Source: Archangium sp. (GTDB lineage: Bacteria; Myxococcota; Myxococcia; Myxococcales; Myxococcaceae). From it: a stretch of 50,605 bases of DNA. The position numbers and the translations under genes are program-made. This document shows, in pieces, positions 22,225 through 30,896 of this stretch (its first letter is position 1; each line of letters starts with the position of its first letter). Location: NCBI GenBank assembly GCA_016792935.1, contig JAEUJS010000711.1:1-50605 (forward strand). The letters are read 5' to 3'. The notes below the pieces were generated by a model. It ran no database searches, was not told where the DNA came from, and saw nothing but the letters and a program-made list of their open reading frames with translations.

Positions 22225-23163
22225 TCAACGCGCGACGGCTGAACTCATTGCCGACCGCCGACCGCGCCGCGCGAAATCTTCCGGCACCGCCGCCCATCCG
22301 CCCTCGCGCGCCAGGTTGCGAACCAGAATGATGGCCGCCCACATCCGAAACGGCCGCCACCCCTCCGACACCTTCGCGTAGTCGGACTCGGGGCGCTGAT
22401 ACGCCGCCGCAAACGCTCGCAACACGCGCGGCTCCGAGGTCGGCAACACGTCGCGCACGCTCGCTCCGCGCATCAACATGTGCGCCGCCGTCCACGGCCC
22501 GACTCCATCCAACGACTCGAGCGATTCGAGCGCCGCTTCGGTCGGCATCGCGAGCAAGCGGTCCGCTTCCAACTTCCCGTCGAGCGCCGCGCGCGCGATT
22601 CCGTGCAGCACGTCCATCTTCCGCTCGGAAATTCCAGGGAAAGCCTTCACCGCCAACAACCGCTTCGGCGCAGGCACCAACCACATCCCTCCGACCTGCG
22701 AGCCGTGCGCCGCCGACAACTTCCTTCGCAACGCCGCCGCCTGCTTCACCGAGCTGCGCTGCGACAAGACGCCACCAAGCCCCGCCTCGTACGGAGACGG
22801 AAAGCCCGCCGTGAAAAATCCGGGAAAGAACTTCTTCAACCGCCCCAGCACGTCATCGCGCTCACCGACCGCCGCCCACGCGCGACCGTCGGCATCGAGC
22901 CCCAACATGCGAGAGAGCTGTTTGATCAGCCGCGGTTGATCAGTGGTGCCTTCGGCTTCGACGAGGATTCGCGAGCCCTTCTGCGACAACGTCGCGCTCA
23001 CCGGCTCGAACGTTCCGTCGAGTCGAACGCCGAGCTGCAGTCCCTTGTCCTGCAACTGCGCCGCGCCGCCCATCGGAGCGAAGCCTGCATAGAACTCCGC
23101 CGCCGCGGAGAGTGAGAAACCAAACGGCGCCTGGAGCTCGGTGCTGAAACGGTTCGTGGTCAT
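22225..23163 (-). CDS. AlkA-like DNA glycosylase with altered catalytic position
   Basis: 312 residues with the HhH-GPD fold of 3-methyladenine DNA glycosylase II. The N-terminal part (about 1–110) corresponds to the AlkA substrate-fold domain. The helix-hairpin-helix is LDGVGPWTAAHMLMRG (about 218–233). Lined up without gaps from that motif, the position of the catalytic Asp238 of E. coli AlkA holds Glu244, in PTSEPRV. AlkA-type enzymes remove alkylated bases in base-excision repair. There is no iron–sulphur cluster loop. It is the first leftward gene, divergent from the outer-membrane protein gene. Whether it is active is uncertain because of the Asp-to-Glu change. Confidence 0.82.
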   Translation of the reverse strand: MTTNRFSTELQAPFGFSLSAAAEFYAGFAPMGGAAQLQDKGLQLGVRLDGTFEPVSATLSQKGSRILVEAEGTTDQPRLIKQLSRMLGLDADGRAWAAVGERDDVLGRLKKFFPGFFTAGFPSPYEAGLGGVLSQRSSVKQAAALRRKLSAAHGSQVGGMWLVPAPKRLLAVKAFPGISERKMDVLHGIARAALDGKLEADRLLAMPTEAALESLESLDGVGPWTAAHMLMRGASVRDVLPTSEPRVLRAFAAAYQRPESDYAKVSEGWRPFRMWAAIILVRNLAREGGWAAVPEDFARRGRRSAMSSAVAR

Positions 23164-23185
23164 GGTCCCATGAAAACCGGCAACA

Positions 23186-23203
23186 CTGACAAAAGCCTGT
23201 CAG
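23186..23203. promoter_or_regulatory. Short inverted repeat in a divergent promoter region
   Basis: CTGACA and TGTCAG are separated by 6 bases, between the divergent glycosylase and outer-membrane-protein genes. It could be an operator. I have no regulator to assign to it. Confidence 0.25.
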
Positions 23204-23250
23204 CGTTCTTTCAAGCGTGCATTTGAGCGAGGCAGTGCTTCAACGCGCCC

Positions 23251-23862
23251 ATGACCCTCCGCACCGTGACGAAGTGGGTGAGTGTTGTGGCCGCGTTGAG
23301 CATTCCGGCGTTTGCGCAGACGCCGCCGCCCGGGAATCCGAACGATTGGTCCGCGCCGCCGCTGACGCCCAGTCCTGCGCCCGCACCCGTTCAGAACAAC
23401 CGCCCGCCCGCCGACCCCAACGCAGTCGCTGCGGGAATTCAGTTCCACGGAGAAATTTCGGGCGGCACCGCGGGCTTCGGCGGCGCGGTCTCGTTTGGCC
23501 TGGGCTTCAACCGCGTCGCGATTCTCTTCACGCCGTCCATCGGGCTCGCGAGCGTGAACTCCTTCTCGTCGGTGTTCACCACCACGCTCGACCTCTCGGT
23601 GCGCATCTACCTGCGTCAGCGCACGGCCGGAGCGCTCGTCGCGTACCTGCGCCCCGGCGCAGGAGTGCTCATCAACTTCGCCAGCAACCTCGTCGGCCTT
23701 GGCGGAAACATCGGCTTCGGTGCGGGCGGCGAGTATCTGCTGACGAAGAACCTCGGCTTCACCGCTGAGCTCGCGCTGCGACTCTCAGGCGTCTCGGGCA
23801 GCACCATCACGCCCGTCAGCGTCGCCACCATCGGCAGCGTCGGCATCATGCTGCACCAGTAA
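23251..23862 (+). CDS. Probable outer-membrane beta-barrel or secreted protein
   Basis: 203 residues. A signal peptide ends in SIPAFA before QTPPPG, then a Pro/Asn-rich stretch (about 25–58). The rest is a run of amphipathic strands rich in Gly, such as GGTAGFGGAVSFGLGFNRVAIL, LDLSVRIYLR, GGNIGFGAGGEYLL and TIGSVGIMLH. This looks like a small beta-barrel of the outer-membrane-protein kind. Partner and function are unknown. It converges on the M28 peptidase gene with 4 bases between the stops. Confidence 0.72.
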   Translation: MTLRTVTKWVSVVAALSIPAFAQTPPPGNPNDWSAPPLTPSPAPAPVQNNRPPADPNAVAAGIQFHGEISGGTAGFGGAVSFGLGFNRVAILFTPSIGLASVNSFSSVFTTTLDLSVRIYLRQRTAGALVAYLRPGAGVLINFASNLVGLGGNIGFGAGGEYLLTKNLGFTAELALRLSGVSGSTITPVSVATIGSVGIMLHQ

Positions 23863-23866
23863 GCGC

Positions 23867-25258
23867 TCACTTTTTCCGGGCGCGCGCATCCTCCGCGACG
23901 CGCCCGAAATCGACACCCTGCTCGGCCGCGAGCCACGCCACGCTCGCAAACGTGCGCGTGGCCTGCGCCAACTGATCAGCGTCGATCTTCTCCACCGTGT
24001 CATTCGCGGTGTGGTGGAAATCGAAGTACCGCGAAGCGTCCTGGCGCACGTCGATGACGGGAACTCCGGCGGCGCGCATCACGCTCAAGTCCGCGCCGCC
24101 TTCCGCGCCGTCCGATTCCACGCGCACGTCGAGCGGCGTCAGCCACGGCGCCCACGTCAGAAACTGCGCGCGCGCCGCATCGCTCCCGAGCACCCGTGTC
24201 GCGCGCGCCTTGTCGGAGCCCATGTCTGCTTCCATCGCGACGACCACCTTCGCGAGCTCGGCCTCGTGCGCCTTCGCGTATTCCTTCCCGCCCCCGAGTC
24301 CGTTCTCTTCATTGGCGAACAGCACCACGCGCACGGTGCGCTTCGGCACGCGCGGCAACGTCTTCAGCAGCCGCGCGACGTCGAGCACGATGCCCACGCC
24401 CGCAGCGTCGTCGAGCGCGCCGGTGCCGAGGTCCCACGAGTCGAGGTGCGCTCCGAGGAGCACCACCTCTTCGGGCTTCTCGCGACCGACGACCTCGCCG
24501 ACCACGTTCATGCTCTGCGTCGGCGCCTCTTCACGCGAGACGAGCGTGAGCCTCAGCTTCACCGGGCCCTTCTTCAGCAGGCGATGCACGAGGTCGGCGT
24601 CGCTCGTCGCGAGCGCACCCGCGGGGAGCTTCGCTGGATCCGCCCCCTGCGAGCCGGTGTGGCCGAGGCGATTTTGATCAGTCCCGACTGATCTGATCAC
24701 CGACGCAATCGCGCCACCGACGACGGCCTGCATGCCAGCGAGGCGACGAATGCGCGCGACCGCTCCGTAGCCCGAGCCGTCCACCGTGCGGCGCATCGGG
24801 ATGTTCACGAACAGAATCTTTCCGGCGAGCGTGCCCGGCTTCACGGCGTCGAGCGCATCGAGCGACTCGACCTCGACGAGCTCACCTTCCACACCAGTGT
24901 CCGAAGTCGGAGTGCTGTGGCCGAGCGCGGTCACCGCGACGAGTTGATCGATCGGCGACGTGATGCGCGCCTCTTCACGGCCGCGCACCCAGCGCGGAAC
25001 CGTCACCGGCTCGGTGTGCACGTTCTGCAAGCCGAGCTGTTTCATCGTCTCGACGGCCCACGTGACGCCGAGCGCATCACCCGCCGAGCCCGAGAAACGG
25101 GGGCCCGCGGAGTCACACAACGACGTCGCGAGCGCTGCCGACTGCGTCTGCGAGCCCTGGAGCTGCGTCAACTCAGCGGGCTGCGGCGGAGTCTGCTCGC
25201 GAAAACCCGGAGTGCGGCACGCGACGAACAGCAACACGACCACGGCGACGTTCTTCAC
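23867..25258 (-). CDS. M28 family zinc aminopeptidase, lipoprotein
   Basis: 463 residues from a GTG start. The signal peptide ends in FVAC with Cys14, so the protein is probably lipid-anchored. A PA-like insert region (about 110–235) precedes the peptidase domain. The two-zinc M28 ligands are visible: GAHLDSWD, GALDDAAG, NEENG (catalytic Glu and zinc ligand), MEADMGS and the final His in FDFHHTAND. M28 enzymes of this layout release N-terminal amino acids from peptides or are glutamate carboxypeptidase-like. It probably feeds on peptides outside the inner membrane, which suits a predatory or degradative lifestyle. It stands alone between convergent and divergent neighbours. Confidence 0.93.
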   Translation of the reverse strand: MKNVAVVVLLFVACRTPGFREQTPPQPAELTQLQGSQTQSAALATSLCDSAGPRFSGSAGDALGVTWAVETMKQLGLQNVHTEPVTVPRWVRGREEARITSPIDQLVAVTALGHSTPTSDTGVEGELVEVESLDALDAVKPGTLAGKILFVNIPMRRTVDGSGYGAVARIRRLAGMQAVVGGAIASVIRSVGTDQNRLGHTGSQGADPAKLPAGALATSDADLVHRLLKKGPVKLRLTLVSREEAPTQSMNVVGEVVGREKPEEVVLLGAHLDSWDLGTGALDDAAGVGIVLDVARLLKTLPRVPKRTVRVVLFANEENGLGGGKEYAKAHEAELAKVVVAMEADMGSDKARATRVLGSDAARAQFLTWAPWLTPLDVRVESDGAEGGADLSVMRAAGVPVIDVRQDASRYFDFHHTANDTVEKIDADQLAQATRTFASVAWLAAEQGVDFGRVAEDARARKK

Positions 25259-25394
25259 GCCGCACGTCTAACGCTTCAGCGCGTGTTGACCAACCGTGCT
25301 CGATGCGAGGGACAACGGCGAAGGCTCTTGGTTGCCACGCTCCACACGAAACGATCCAAATGAATTCCCCTCGGAAAACGGCTCACCGACGAAC

Positions 25395-26999
25395 ATGGGC
25401 CGCTCGATTTCCTTCGCATTTCTGACCGCTGTGACGGTGTCGGCGTGTGTCGGACAAGCGCCGCCTGTGCGGCTCGCGGGCAATCCGCCGGCGCCTTCCC
25501 AGTCGAGTGGCGTCAAGGTCGAAGCGCCGCTCCGCAAGCTCACGCGCTCGCAGTACCACCGCGCCGTTCTCGACCTCTTCGCTCCGCTCAATTGGACCGA
25601 GTCGCCCGCTGCGCGTTTTCCCGCCGATGAGCGGAGCGGCCCCTTCGCCACCAACGTCGTCGGTCTCCCCACGCCGCTCGACGTGGACCTCACCTTCGCC
25701 GCCGCGGAGTCGCTGGCGAACAGAGCCGCTCCGCAGTTCGAGACGCTCACCGGTTGCAAGACGCTCACCGCCGAGTGCGCGAAGCCAGCGCTGCAACGCT
25801 TCGCGCGTCGAGCCTGGCGGCGACCGTTGAGCGAGACCGAGCATGCGCAATTCGACGCACTCTTCGAAGGTCGCGACGCGCGCGAGGCCTTCACGCTCGC
25901 GCTCACCGTGGTGCTGGCCGCTCCGTCGTTCATCGACGTGGTGGAAGTCGGCACCGCTCCGAAAGACGGACGCATTCAGCTCACCGGCTTCGAGGTCGCG
26001 ACGCGCCTCGCGCTCTTGCTCCGCGGCAGCATTCCCGACGACGCGCTCCTCGACGCCGCCGAACGCGGAGAGCTCGACACGCCCGAAGGTGTCGCCGCAC
26101 AGACCTGGAGACTCCTTCGTGACGATCGTTCCGCCGCTGCGCTCACTTCCTTTCATCTGCAGTGGCTCTCACTCGAAGACGCGCCAGAGAAGAGCCTCAC
26201 GCGCTACCCGTTCTGGACGAGCGACGTGCACGACGCCACCGCTGCCGAAACTTCGCTCTTCATCGACACCGTGATTCGTCGCAGTGACGGCCGGTACGAG
26301 ACGCTCGTCACCGCGCCCTTCACCTTCGTGCCGTCTCCCGTCGAGCGCATCTACGGCCTCAAGCCCACGCTGCCCGGCGTGATGGTTGGACTCGACCCGT
26401 CGAAGCGTGGCGGTCTCTTCACGCAGCCGCTCTTCCTCGCGAAGCACGCGCACCCGAAGTGGACGTCACCCGTGCAGCGCGGAGTCGTCATGACGCGCGA
26501 TGTGTTGTGTCTGCCGCTCGGCTCGCCTCCGCCGAACGTGAACCTCGAACCGATTGGTATCGACACCACCGGACAGCTCACGCGCCGCCAGCTCGTCGAA
26601 CAACACAGCAACGACGCACGATGCAGTGGCTGTCACCGCATGATGGACCCGCTCGGTCTCGCCTTCGAGCACTACGACGCGGTCGGTGCGTGGCGCGACG
26701 TGGACCTCGACGACAAGTCCGCCATCGACGCCACCGTCACGCTCGCACTCGGAGACGCAGAGCTCGATGGCCGCATCTCTTCCGTCACCGAGCTCACGAA
26801 GAAGTTCGCGAAGTCGAAGACAGCGCGCGGTTGTTACGCGACGCAGTGGTACCGCTTCGCGCTCGGGCGGCTCGAAACATCCGCTGATCAACCCGAACTC
26901 ACCACGCTGCGCACACGCTTCATCGACTCCGACGGAGCGATTCCCGACCTCCTCGTCGCCATCACCACCAGCGATGCCTTCCGGAGCCGTGCGCCATGA
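25395..26999 (+). CDS. DUF1592/DUF1588 cytochrome-like lipoprotein (pair 1)
   Basis: 534 residues from the ATG at 25395, chosen because it gives a signal peptide with lipobox VSAC (Cys18); the longer frame adds a hydrophilic leader. The order is a short DUF1587-like region (LRKLTRSQYHRAVLDLF), then DUF1592 and DUF1588 segments, a c-type haem motif CSGCH (410–414) in CSGCHRMMDPLGLAFEHYDA, and a DUF1585-like end. This is the planctomycete/myxobacterial secreted cytochrome-like family whose function is not established. Its stop overlaps the start of the DUF1552 gene as ATGA, so the two are made together. Confidence 0.9.
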   Translation: MGRSISFAFLTAVTVSACVGQAPPVRLAGNPPAPSQSSGVKVEAPLRKLTRSQYHRAVLDLFAPLNWTESPAARFPADERSGPFATNVVGLPTPLDVDLTFAAAESLANRAAPQFETLTGCKTLTAECAKPALQRFARRAWRRPLSETEHAQFDALFEGRDAREAFTLALTVVLAAPSFIDVVEVGTAPKDGRIQLTGFEVATRLALLLRGSIPDDALLDAAERGELDTPEGVAAQTWRLLRDDRSAAALTSFHLQWLSLEDAPEKSLTRYPFWTSDVHDATAAETSLFIDTVIRRSDGRYETLVTAPFTFVPSPVERIYGLKPTLPGVMVGLDPSKRGGLFTQPLFLAKHAHPKWTSPVQRGVVMTRDVLCLPLGSPPPNVNLEPIGIDTTGQLTRRQLVEQHSNDARCSGCHRMMDPLGLAFEHYDAVGAWRDVDLDDKSAIDATVTLALGDAELDGRISSVTELTKKFAKSKTARGCYATQWYRFALGRLETSADQPELTTLRTRFIDSDGAIPDLLVAITTSDAFRSRAP

Positions 27000-28321
27000 A
27001 GACCTTCAACCGCCGCCAGCTGCTCAAAGCGTCGCTGCTGCTTCCCTTCGCCTCCACGCTCGCGCGCGCACAACAGTCGACCGTCGTCGCGCCGAAGAAC
27101 CTGGTGGTGCTCTTTCATCCCAACGGCTTCGAGCCGGGGTGGAAGCCGTCGATTGCGCCAACAGGCTCGCCTGCTGGCGTGACGCAGAACGGACAGCTCG
27201 TATTTCCGAGCGTGCTCTCGGCGCTCAACCCGTTCGCGTCGCGCATCCTCGCGGTGCACGGCCTGAAGAACGGAGTGCGCAACGAGGTCGCTGCGCACGC
27301 AGAAGGCATGGCCGGCATGTTCACCGGCGCACAGATTCCGAAAGGCGATGCGTACAGCGCGCACCCTTCGTTTGATCAATTGATCGCCGAGCGGATCAGC
27401 ACCGGCGGCGTGCCCTTCACCTCGCTCGAGCTCGGCGTGCAGTCGCAAGGCGGCTTCGGAGCCGGCGGCAACTCACAGGTGATGATCTACGACCGCAACG
27501 GTCGGCGTCAGCCCGAGGACGATCCATCCGGAGTCTTCAGGAGACTCTTTGGCGGCGGCCTCACTCCGGAACTGCAGGCGCGCGTGCGGGCGAATCGCCA
27601 GAGCGTGCTCGACCTCGTGAAGGCCGACGTGAATCGCATTCGCCCCGCGTACTCGATGACCGAGCAGCGAAAGCTCGACGCGCACCTCGACGGCATCCGC
27701 GCGCTCGAACAGCGCCTCGACAGCGTGGCCGCGGCGCAGTGCACGCCGGCGAGCGCTCCGCCGTCACTCACCGACAAGGAACTCGCGGCGTCGGAACAAT
27801 TCCCGGCGTTGATGGACCTTCAGTTCGACCTGCTCTGCTCGGCGCTGCAGTGCGGGCTCACGCGCGTCGGCTCGGTGCAGCTCACGCACAGCACCAGCAG
27901 CCTGAAAATTCCTGGAGCGAACACCGGCCTCGGCCTCCACGTCACGATGCACACCGGCACGCGCGCCGACAAAATACGCATCAACCAGTTCTTCGCCGGA
28001 GCCGCCGCGCGCCTGCTCGGAAAGCTCGACGCGGTGAAGCGGGAAGATGGGAACTCGCTCCTCGACGAGACGCTCGTGGTGTGGGGCACCGAGATGGCGG
28101 TCGGCAATCACCTGCGCGATCCGGTGCCGTTCTTCGTCGCTGGTGGTCACGCCACGCGCGGCCCGATTCAAACCGGGCGCGTGCTCGAGTTCACGAATGG
28201 TGAGCGACACACGCGGTTGCTGATGAGCGTGATGAACGCGTTCGGGGTGACCGAGCGCGAAACGTTGGGCGACCTCGTCGATGATTCGAGCCGCGGTGTC
28301 CTGAACGGGGTGCTGCGATGA
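26996..28321 (+). CDS. DUF1552 Tat-exported protein (pair 1)
   Basis: 441 residues. A twin-arginine signal, NRRQLLKA, then a hydrophobic stretch and ARAQ, fits Tat export, which suggests the protein folds or takes up a cofactor before export. The DUF1552 domain fills the rest: VVLFHPNGFEPGW near the start, EGMAGMFTGAQ, SLELGVQSQG, and VVWGTEMAVGNHL near the end. This layout resembles the alkaline-phosphatase/sulfatase-like fold of DUF1501/DUF1552 proteins. No enzymatic activity is established. It overlaps the DUF1592 gene by four bases and the lipoprotein gene at 28318 by four bases. Confidence 0.9.
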   Translation: MKTFNRRQLLKASLLLPFASTLARAQQSTVVAPKNLVVLFHPNGFEPGWKPSIAPTGSPAGVTQNGQLVFPSVLSALNPFASRILAVHGLKNGVRNEVAAHAEGMAGMFTGAQIPKGDAYSAHPSFDQLIAERISTGGVPFTSLELGVQSQGGFGAGGNSQVMIYDRNGRRQPEDDPSGVFRRLFGGGLTPELQARVRANRQSVLDLVKADVNRIRPAYSMTEQRKLDAHLDGIRALEQRLDSVAAAQCTPASAPPSLTDKELAASEQFPALMDLQFDLLCSALQCGLTRVGSVQLTHSTSSLKIPGANTGLGLHVTMHTGTRADKIRINQFFAGAAARLLGKLDAVKREDGNSLLDETLVVWGTEMAVGNHLRDPVPFFVAGGHATRGPIQTGRVLEFTNGERHTRLLMSVMNAFGVTERETLGDLVDDSSRGVLNGVLR

Positions 28322-28926
28322 AGGTCCCTCTCCTCCTGGTCACGCTCCTCACGATCAGTGCGTGCTCCAACACCGGCGCGTTGCCGTGCACCGTCGGTGA
28401 GACGCGCGGCTGCCGCTGCAACACCGGCACCGCGACGATGACGTGCGTCGCTCCCGAGGGCGCCTGGACCGCGTGCGGCTGCACCTCGCGAGAAGGAGTC
28501 GACGTCGCCGTTCCGCCCGCTCCGCCGCCGCCGAGCAGCTGTGGCGGTTCCACTTGCGCTCCGATGACTGAAGAGGACACCGAGGTCGGCGCGAAGGGCT
28601 GCTGCACCGACGACAACCGCTGCGGAGCGAGCTCGAGCTTCATCTTCGGCACGCAATGCGTCCCGCGCGGTGGAGACGCCGGCCGCGAAAACGACGCGTG
28701 CCCGAGCGAGAGCGCGAACTTCATCGACCTCGAGGGCTGTTGTCAGCCCGACGGCTCGTGCGGCCTGAGCATCGACACGGTGCCGAACTTCGACCTGGGC
28801 TGCCTCGAGCGCACCGAGATGGAACGGCTCATCAACGCCGGCTCGGCAGATCGCGACAGGCTCTCGCGCACCTTCTTCCTGCCGGTGGTGCCCGCGTCGT
28901 TCGCCGCGAAGCAGTGCAGCTACTAG
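28318..28926 (+). CDS. Cys-rich lipoprotein of unknown function
   Basis: 202 residues. The lipobox is ISAC with Cys16. The mature part is very cysteine-rich: PCTVGETRGCRCNTG, TCVAPEGAWTACGC, then SCGGSTCAP, GCCTDDNRC, CVPRGG, GCCQPDGSCGL, GCLER. The spacing suggests several small disulphide-bonded modules. I do not recognise a named family. It overlaps the DUF1552 gene as ATGA and completes a three-gene unit, so it may work with the DUF1592/DUF1552 pair. The other two pairs in this window lack it. It converges on the response regulator gene. Confidence 0.78.
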   Translation: MKVPLLLVTLLTISACSNTGALPCTVGETRGCRCNTGTATMTCVAPEGAWTACGCTSREGVDVAVPPAPPPPSSCGGSTCAPMTEEDTEVGAKGCCTDDNRCGASSSFIFGTQCVPRGGDAGRENDACPSESANFIDLEGCCQPDGSCGLSIDTVPNFDLGCLERTEMERLINAGSADRDRLSRTFFLPVVPASFAAKQCSY

Positions 28927-28930
28927 CGAA

Positions 28931-29623
28931 TCAGCCGAGAATCTCAGCCTCGGCCTGCAGCCGCTTCTTCGTCGCTTCATCGGCGGTCTTCTCCGCGAGC
29001 TCGAGCAGCGACTTCTTCAACGCCGCGCGCTTCTCTTTTTCCTGCTCGAGGTCACCCTGCAGCGTGGCGACCTTCATCTCGAGCTCGCGCGTCGCGTCGG
29101 CAATCTTCAGCTCGAGCACGTTCTGCAACAGGTCGAGCTCGGTGACCTTCTGGAAGGCCGTCGTCTCGCTCTTGCGCAGCGTCTTTTCCATCTCGCGCAA
29201 CGAGTTCGAGAGCTGCTCGCGTTCGATCTGCGTGCGCCGATGCGTGATGGCGTGCTTCACGCGCTCGACGACCAGCATGATGCTCTCGAATGGCTTGAGC
29301 AGGTAATCGTCGGCGCCGAGCTTCATGGCCTCGAGCACGGACTCGGTGCTCACGAAGCCGGTGATGATGAGACACGCCACGCCGCTGTACTTCTCACGCA
29401 CGTGCTTCAAGAGCTCGAGCCCACTCTTGCCGGGCAGATTCTTGTCGGTGACGACGGCGGCGAACACCTCGTTCTCGAGGAGAATGAACGCGTCTTCAGC
29501 GGTGAGCGCCTTGCGCGTCTCGACGCCCGCCTTCTTGAAGCCCATGCCGAGCACATCGAGGATGGCCTTCTCGTCATCGACGAGGAGCACCGTCTCCGAG
29601 GGCTTGTTTCCTGACCCGCTCAC
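28931..29623 (-). CDS. Response regulator with coiled-coil output
   Basis: 230 residues from the GTG at 29623; the longer frame upstream is a shadow. The receiver domain (about 10–125) has the acidic pair Asp16/Asp17, phospho-acceptor Asp60 in VVTDKNLPG, Thr in LIITGF and Lys in LLKPF. The C-terminal 100 residues are a continuous charged helix (REQLSNSLREMEKTLRKSE to the end), probably a dimeric coiled coil. There is no DNA-binding or enzymatic output. No histidine kinase is adjacent, so it is an orphan here. It is divergent from the membrane protein/sigma module with 54 bases between. Confidence 0.9.
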   Translation of the reverse strand: MSGSGNKPSETVLLVDDEKAILDVLGMGFKKAGVETRKALTAEDAFILLENEVFAAVVTDKNLPGKSGLELLKHVREKYSGVACLIITGFVSTESVLEAMKLGADDYLLKPFESIMLVVERVKHAITHRRTQIEREQLSNSLREMEKTLRKSETTAFQKVTELDLLQNVLELKIADATRELEMKVATLQGDLEQEKEKRAALKKSLLELAEKTADEATKKRLQAEAEILG

Positions 29624-29677
29624 GAGGACCGCAGTTTCGACGCGTGAACTTCTTTCCGCGAGCGGTTTCTTCACTTC

Positions 29678-30022
29678 ATGACGACCTTCTTCAACGACGG
29701 TGGCTTCGTGATGATCCCCATTCTTCTCGCGGGGTTCCTGCTCACGGCCGCATCCACGCTCCAGGCGTTGCGCCCCATCCCCGTGCGCTGGCGCACCCTC
29801 AAGTTGATGGCCGCAGGCGTCGCGACGCTCGGTGTGCTCGGCTTCGTGATGGCCGTGGTCGCCACCATTCGCAACTCCAGCGAGGCGTCCGACTGGGACA
29901 CCCGCTCGAAGATGTTGCTCGGAGGCGTCGCTGAATCGGCGAACAACCTCACGCTGATGCTGGTCTTCCTGCTGATCAGCGCCATCGCGTGTACCGTCGG
30001 CTCGATGCGAGAGCGCGCGTGA
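29678..30022 (+). CDS. Small three-helix membrane protein, ExbB/MotA-like N-terminus
   Basis: 114 residues with three hydrophobic segments (about 9–30, 42–63 and 90–108). The start NDGGFVMIPILLAGFLL recalls the first helix of the MotA/TolQ/ExbB family, but the protein is far too short to be a complete one and lacks its second half. Its stop overlaps the sigma factor start as GTGA, so it is coupled to that gene. It could be a membrane sensor for the sigma/anti-sigma pair; this is inference from position. Confidence 0.72.
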   Translation: MTTFFNDGGFVMIPILLAGFLLTAASTLQALRPIPVRWRTLKLMAAGVATLGVLGFVMAVVATIRNSSEASDWDTRSKMLLGGVAESANNLTLMLVFLLISAIACTVGSMRERA

Positions 30023-30564
30023 CCTCGCCCCTCGACACGAAGTCGGACGAAGCGCTCGTCGAGGCGTGGAAGCGCGGCCAGCTCGCCGCCTTCGACGTGC
30101 TCTACGCGCGCTACGAACGTCCGCTCTTCGGTTTCCTCGTGCGCCAACTCTCGGGCGACCGCGCTGAAGCCGAAGACGTGTTGCACCAGACGTTTCTCTC
30201 GGTACTTCGAGAAGCGAAGTCGCGCGACATCGTGCGCGTGAAGTCGTTGTTCTTCGAAGTCGCACGCAACGCGTGCGCAAATCGCCGCCGCACCTTGCAA
30301 CGCGGAGAGGCCGTGCCGAAGGACGAGAGCGGAACCGCCGCGCCTCCCGACGAGCTGCTGATGAAACACCAGGCGAGCGCGCAGCTGCGACGTGCGCTCG
30401 AGAAATTGCCCACGACGCTCAACGAGGTGTGGTCGTTGCGCGCCGCGGGCCTGTCGTACGACGAAGTGGCGAAGACGCTCGGGCTGCCGCTCGGCACCGT
30501 GAAGTCCCGCCTCCACGAAGTGGTGACGCGTTTGCGCGAGGAGCTGCGAAATGGCCTGCACTGA
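30019..30564 (+). CDS. ECF-type RNA polymerase sigma factor
   Basis: 181 residues from the GTG at 30019, which overlaps the previous stop as GTGA. Region 2 is visible as AFDVLYARYERPLFGFLVRQLSGDRAEAEDVLHQTFL. Region 4 is LPTTLNEVWSLRAAGLSYDEVAKTL followed by GLPLGTVKSRLHEVVTRLRE, with the helix-turn-helix that reads the −35 element. Region 3 is absent, as in group IV sigma factors. The anti-sigma gene overlaps its end by 14 bases. The target regulon cannot be told from this window. Confidence 0.94.
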   Translation: MTSPLDTKSDEALVEAWKRGQLAAFDVLYARYERPLFGFLVRQLSGDRAEAEDVLHQTFLSVLREAKSRDIVRVKSLFFEVARNACANRRRTLQRGEAVPKDESGTAAPPDELLMKHQASAQLRRALEKLPTTLNEVWSLRAAGLSYDEVAKTLGLPLGTVKSRLHEVVTRLREELRNGLH

Positions 30565-30862
30565 ACGAACTGGCGACCTGGTGGCGTGGCAGCTGGGCGA
30601 ACTCCACGGCTCCGAACGCGAGGCGCTCGAAGAACACGTGCGCGGCTGCACGACGTGCCTGCACGAGTTCATCTCGTTGAAGCGCGACCTCGAGCTCGCT
30701 GAAGACGGCCCCGCGCCGTCGCCGAAGTCGCGCCTCGATTTGCGAGACAGCGTGATGAAGGAATTCGGTTTCCTCCCCGCGCCGTGGTGGGAGCGGCCGG
30801 TCGCCTTCTTCGTCGGCACCGCCTCGGTGGTGTGCGCGATTCTGGTGACGACCGCGGTGTGA
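30551..30862 (+). CDS. Membrane anti-sigma factor with zinc-binding (ZAS) motif
   Basis: 103 residues. The N-terminal cytoplasmic domain carries His29-X3-Cys33-X2-Cys36 (HVRGCTTC), the ZAS signature, with an upstream Cys3. One membrane segment near the C-terminus (PVAFFVGTASVVCAILVTTAV) ends the protein, leaving almost no periplasmic part. It is therefore unlikely to sense an outside signal by itself. It overlaps the sigma gene by 14 bases, the usual sign of a cognate pair. A 12-base-arm hairpin follows 3 bases after the stop. Confidence 0.88.
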   Translation: MACTERTGDLVAWQLGELHGSEREALEEHVRGCTTCLHEFISLKRDLELAEDGPAPSPKSRLDLRDSVMKEFGFLPAPWWERPVAFFVGTASVVCAILVTTAV

Positions 30863-30865
30863 AAC

Positions 30866-30892
30866 GGGCTCCCGGGAAACTCCCGGGAGCCC
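30866..30892. terminator. Hairpin between convergent anti-sigma and EF-Tu genes
   Basis: A perfect 12-base stem, GGGCTCCCGGGA and TCCCGGGAGCCC, around AAC. It lies 3 bases after the anti-sigma stop and 4 bases beyond the EF-Tu stop on the other strand. There is no T-tract, so it is either a shared bidirectional terminator or an RNA-stabilising 3' end. Confidence 0.7.
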
Positions 30893-30896
30893 TGAG

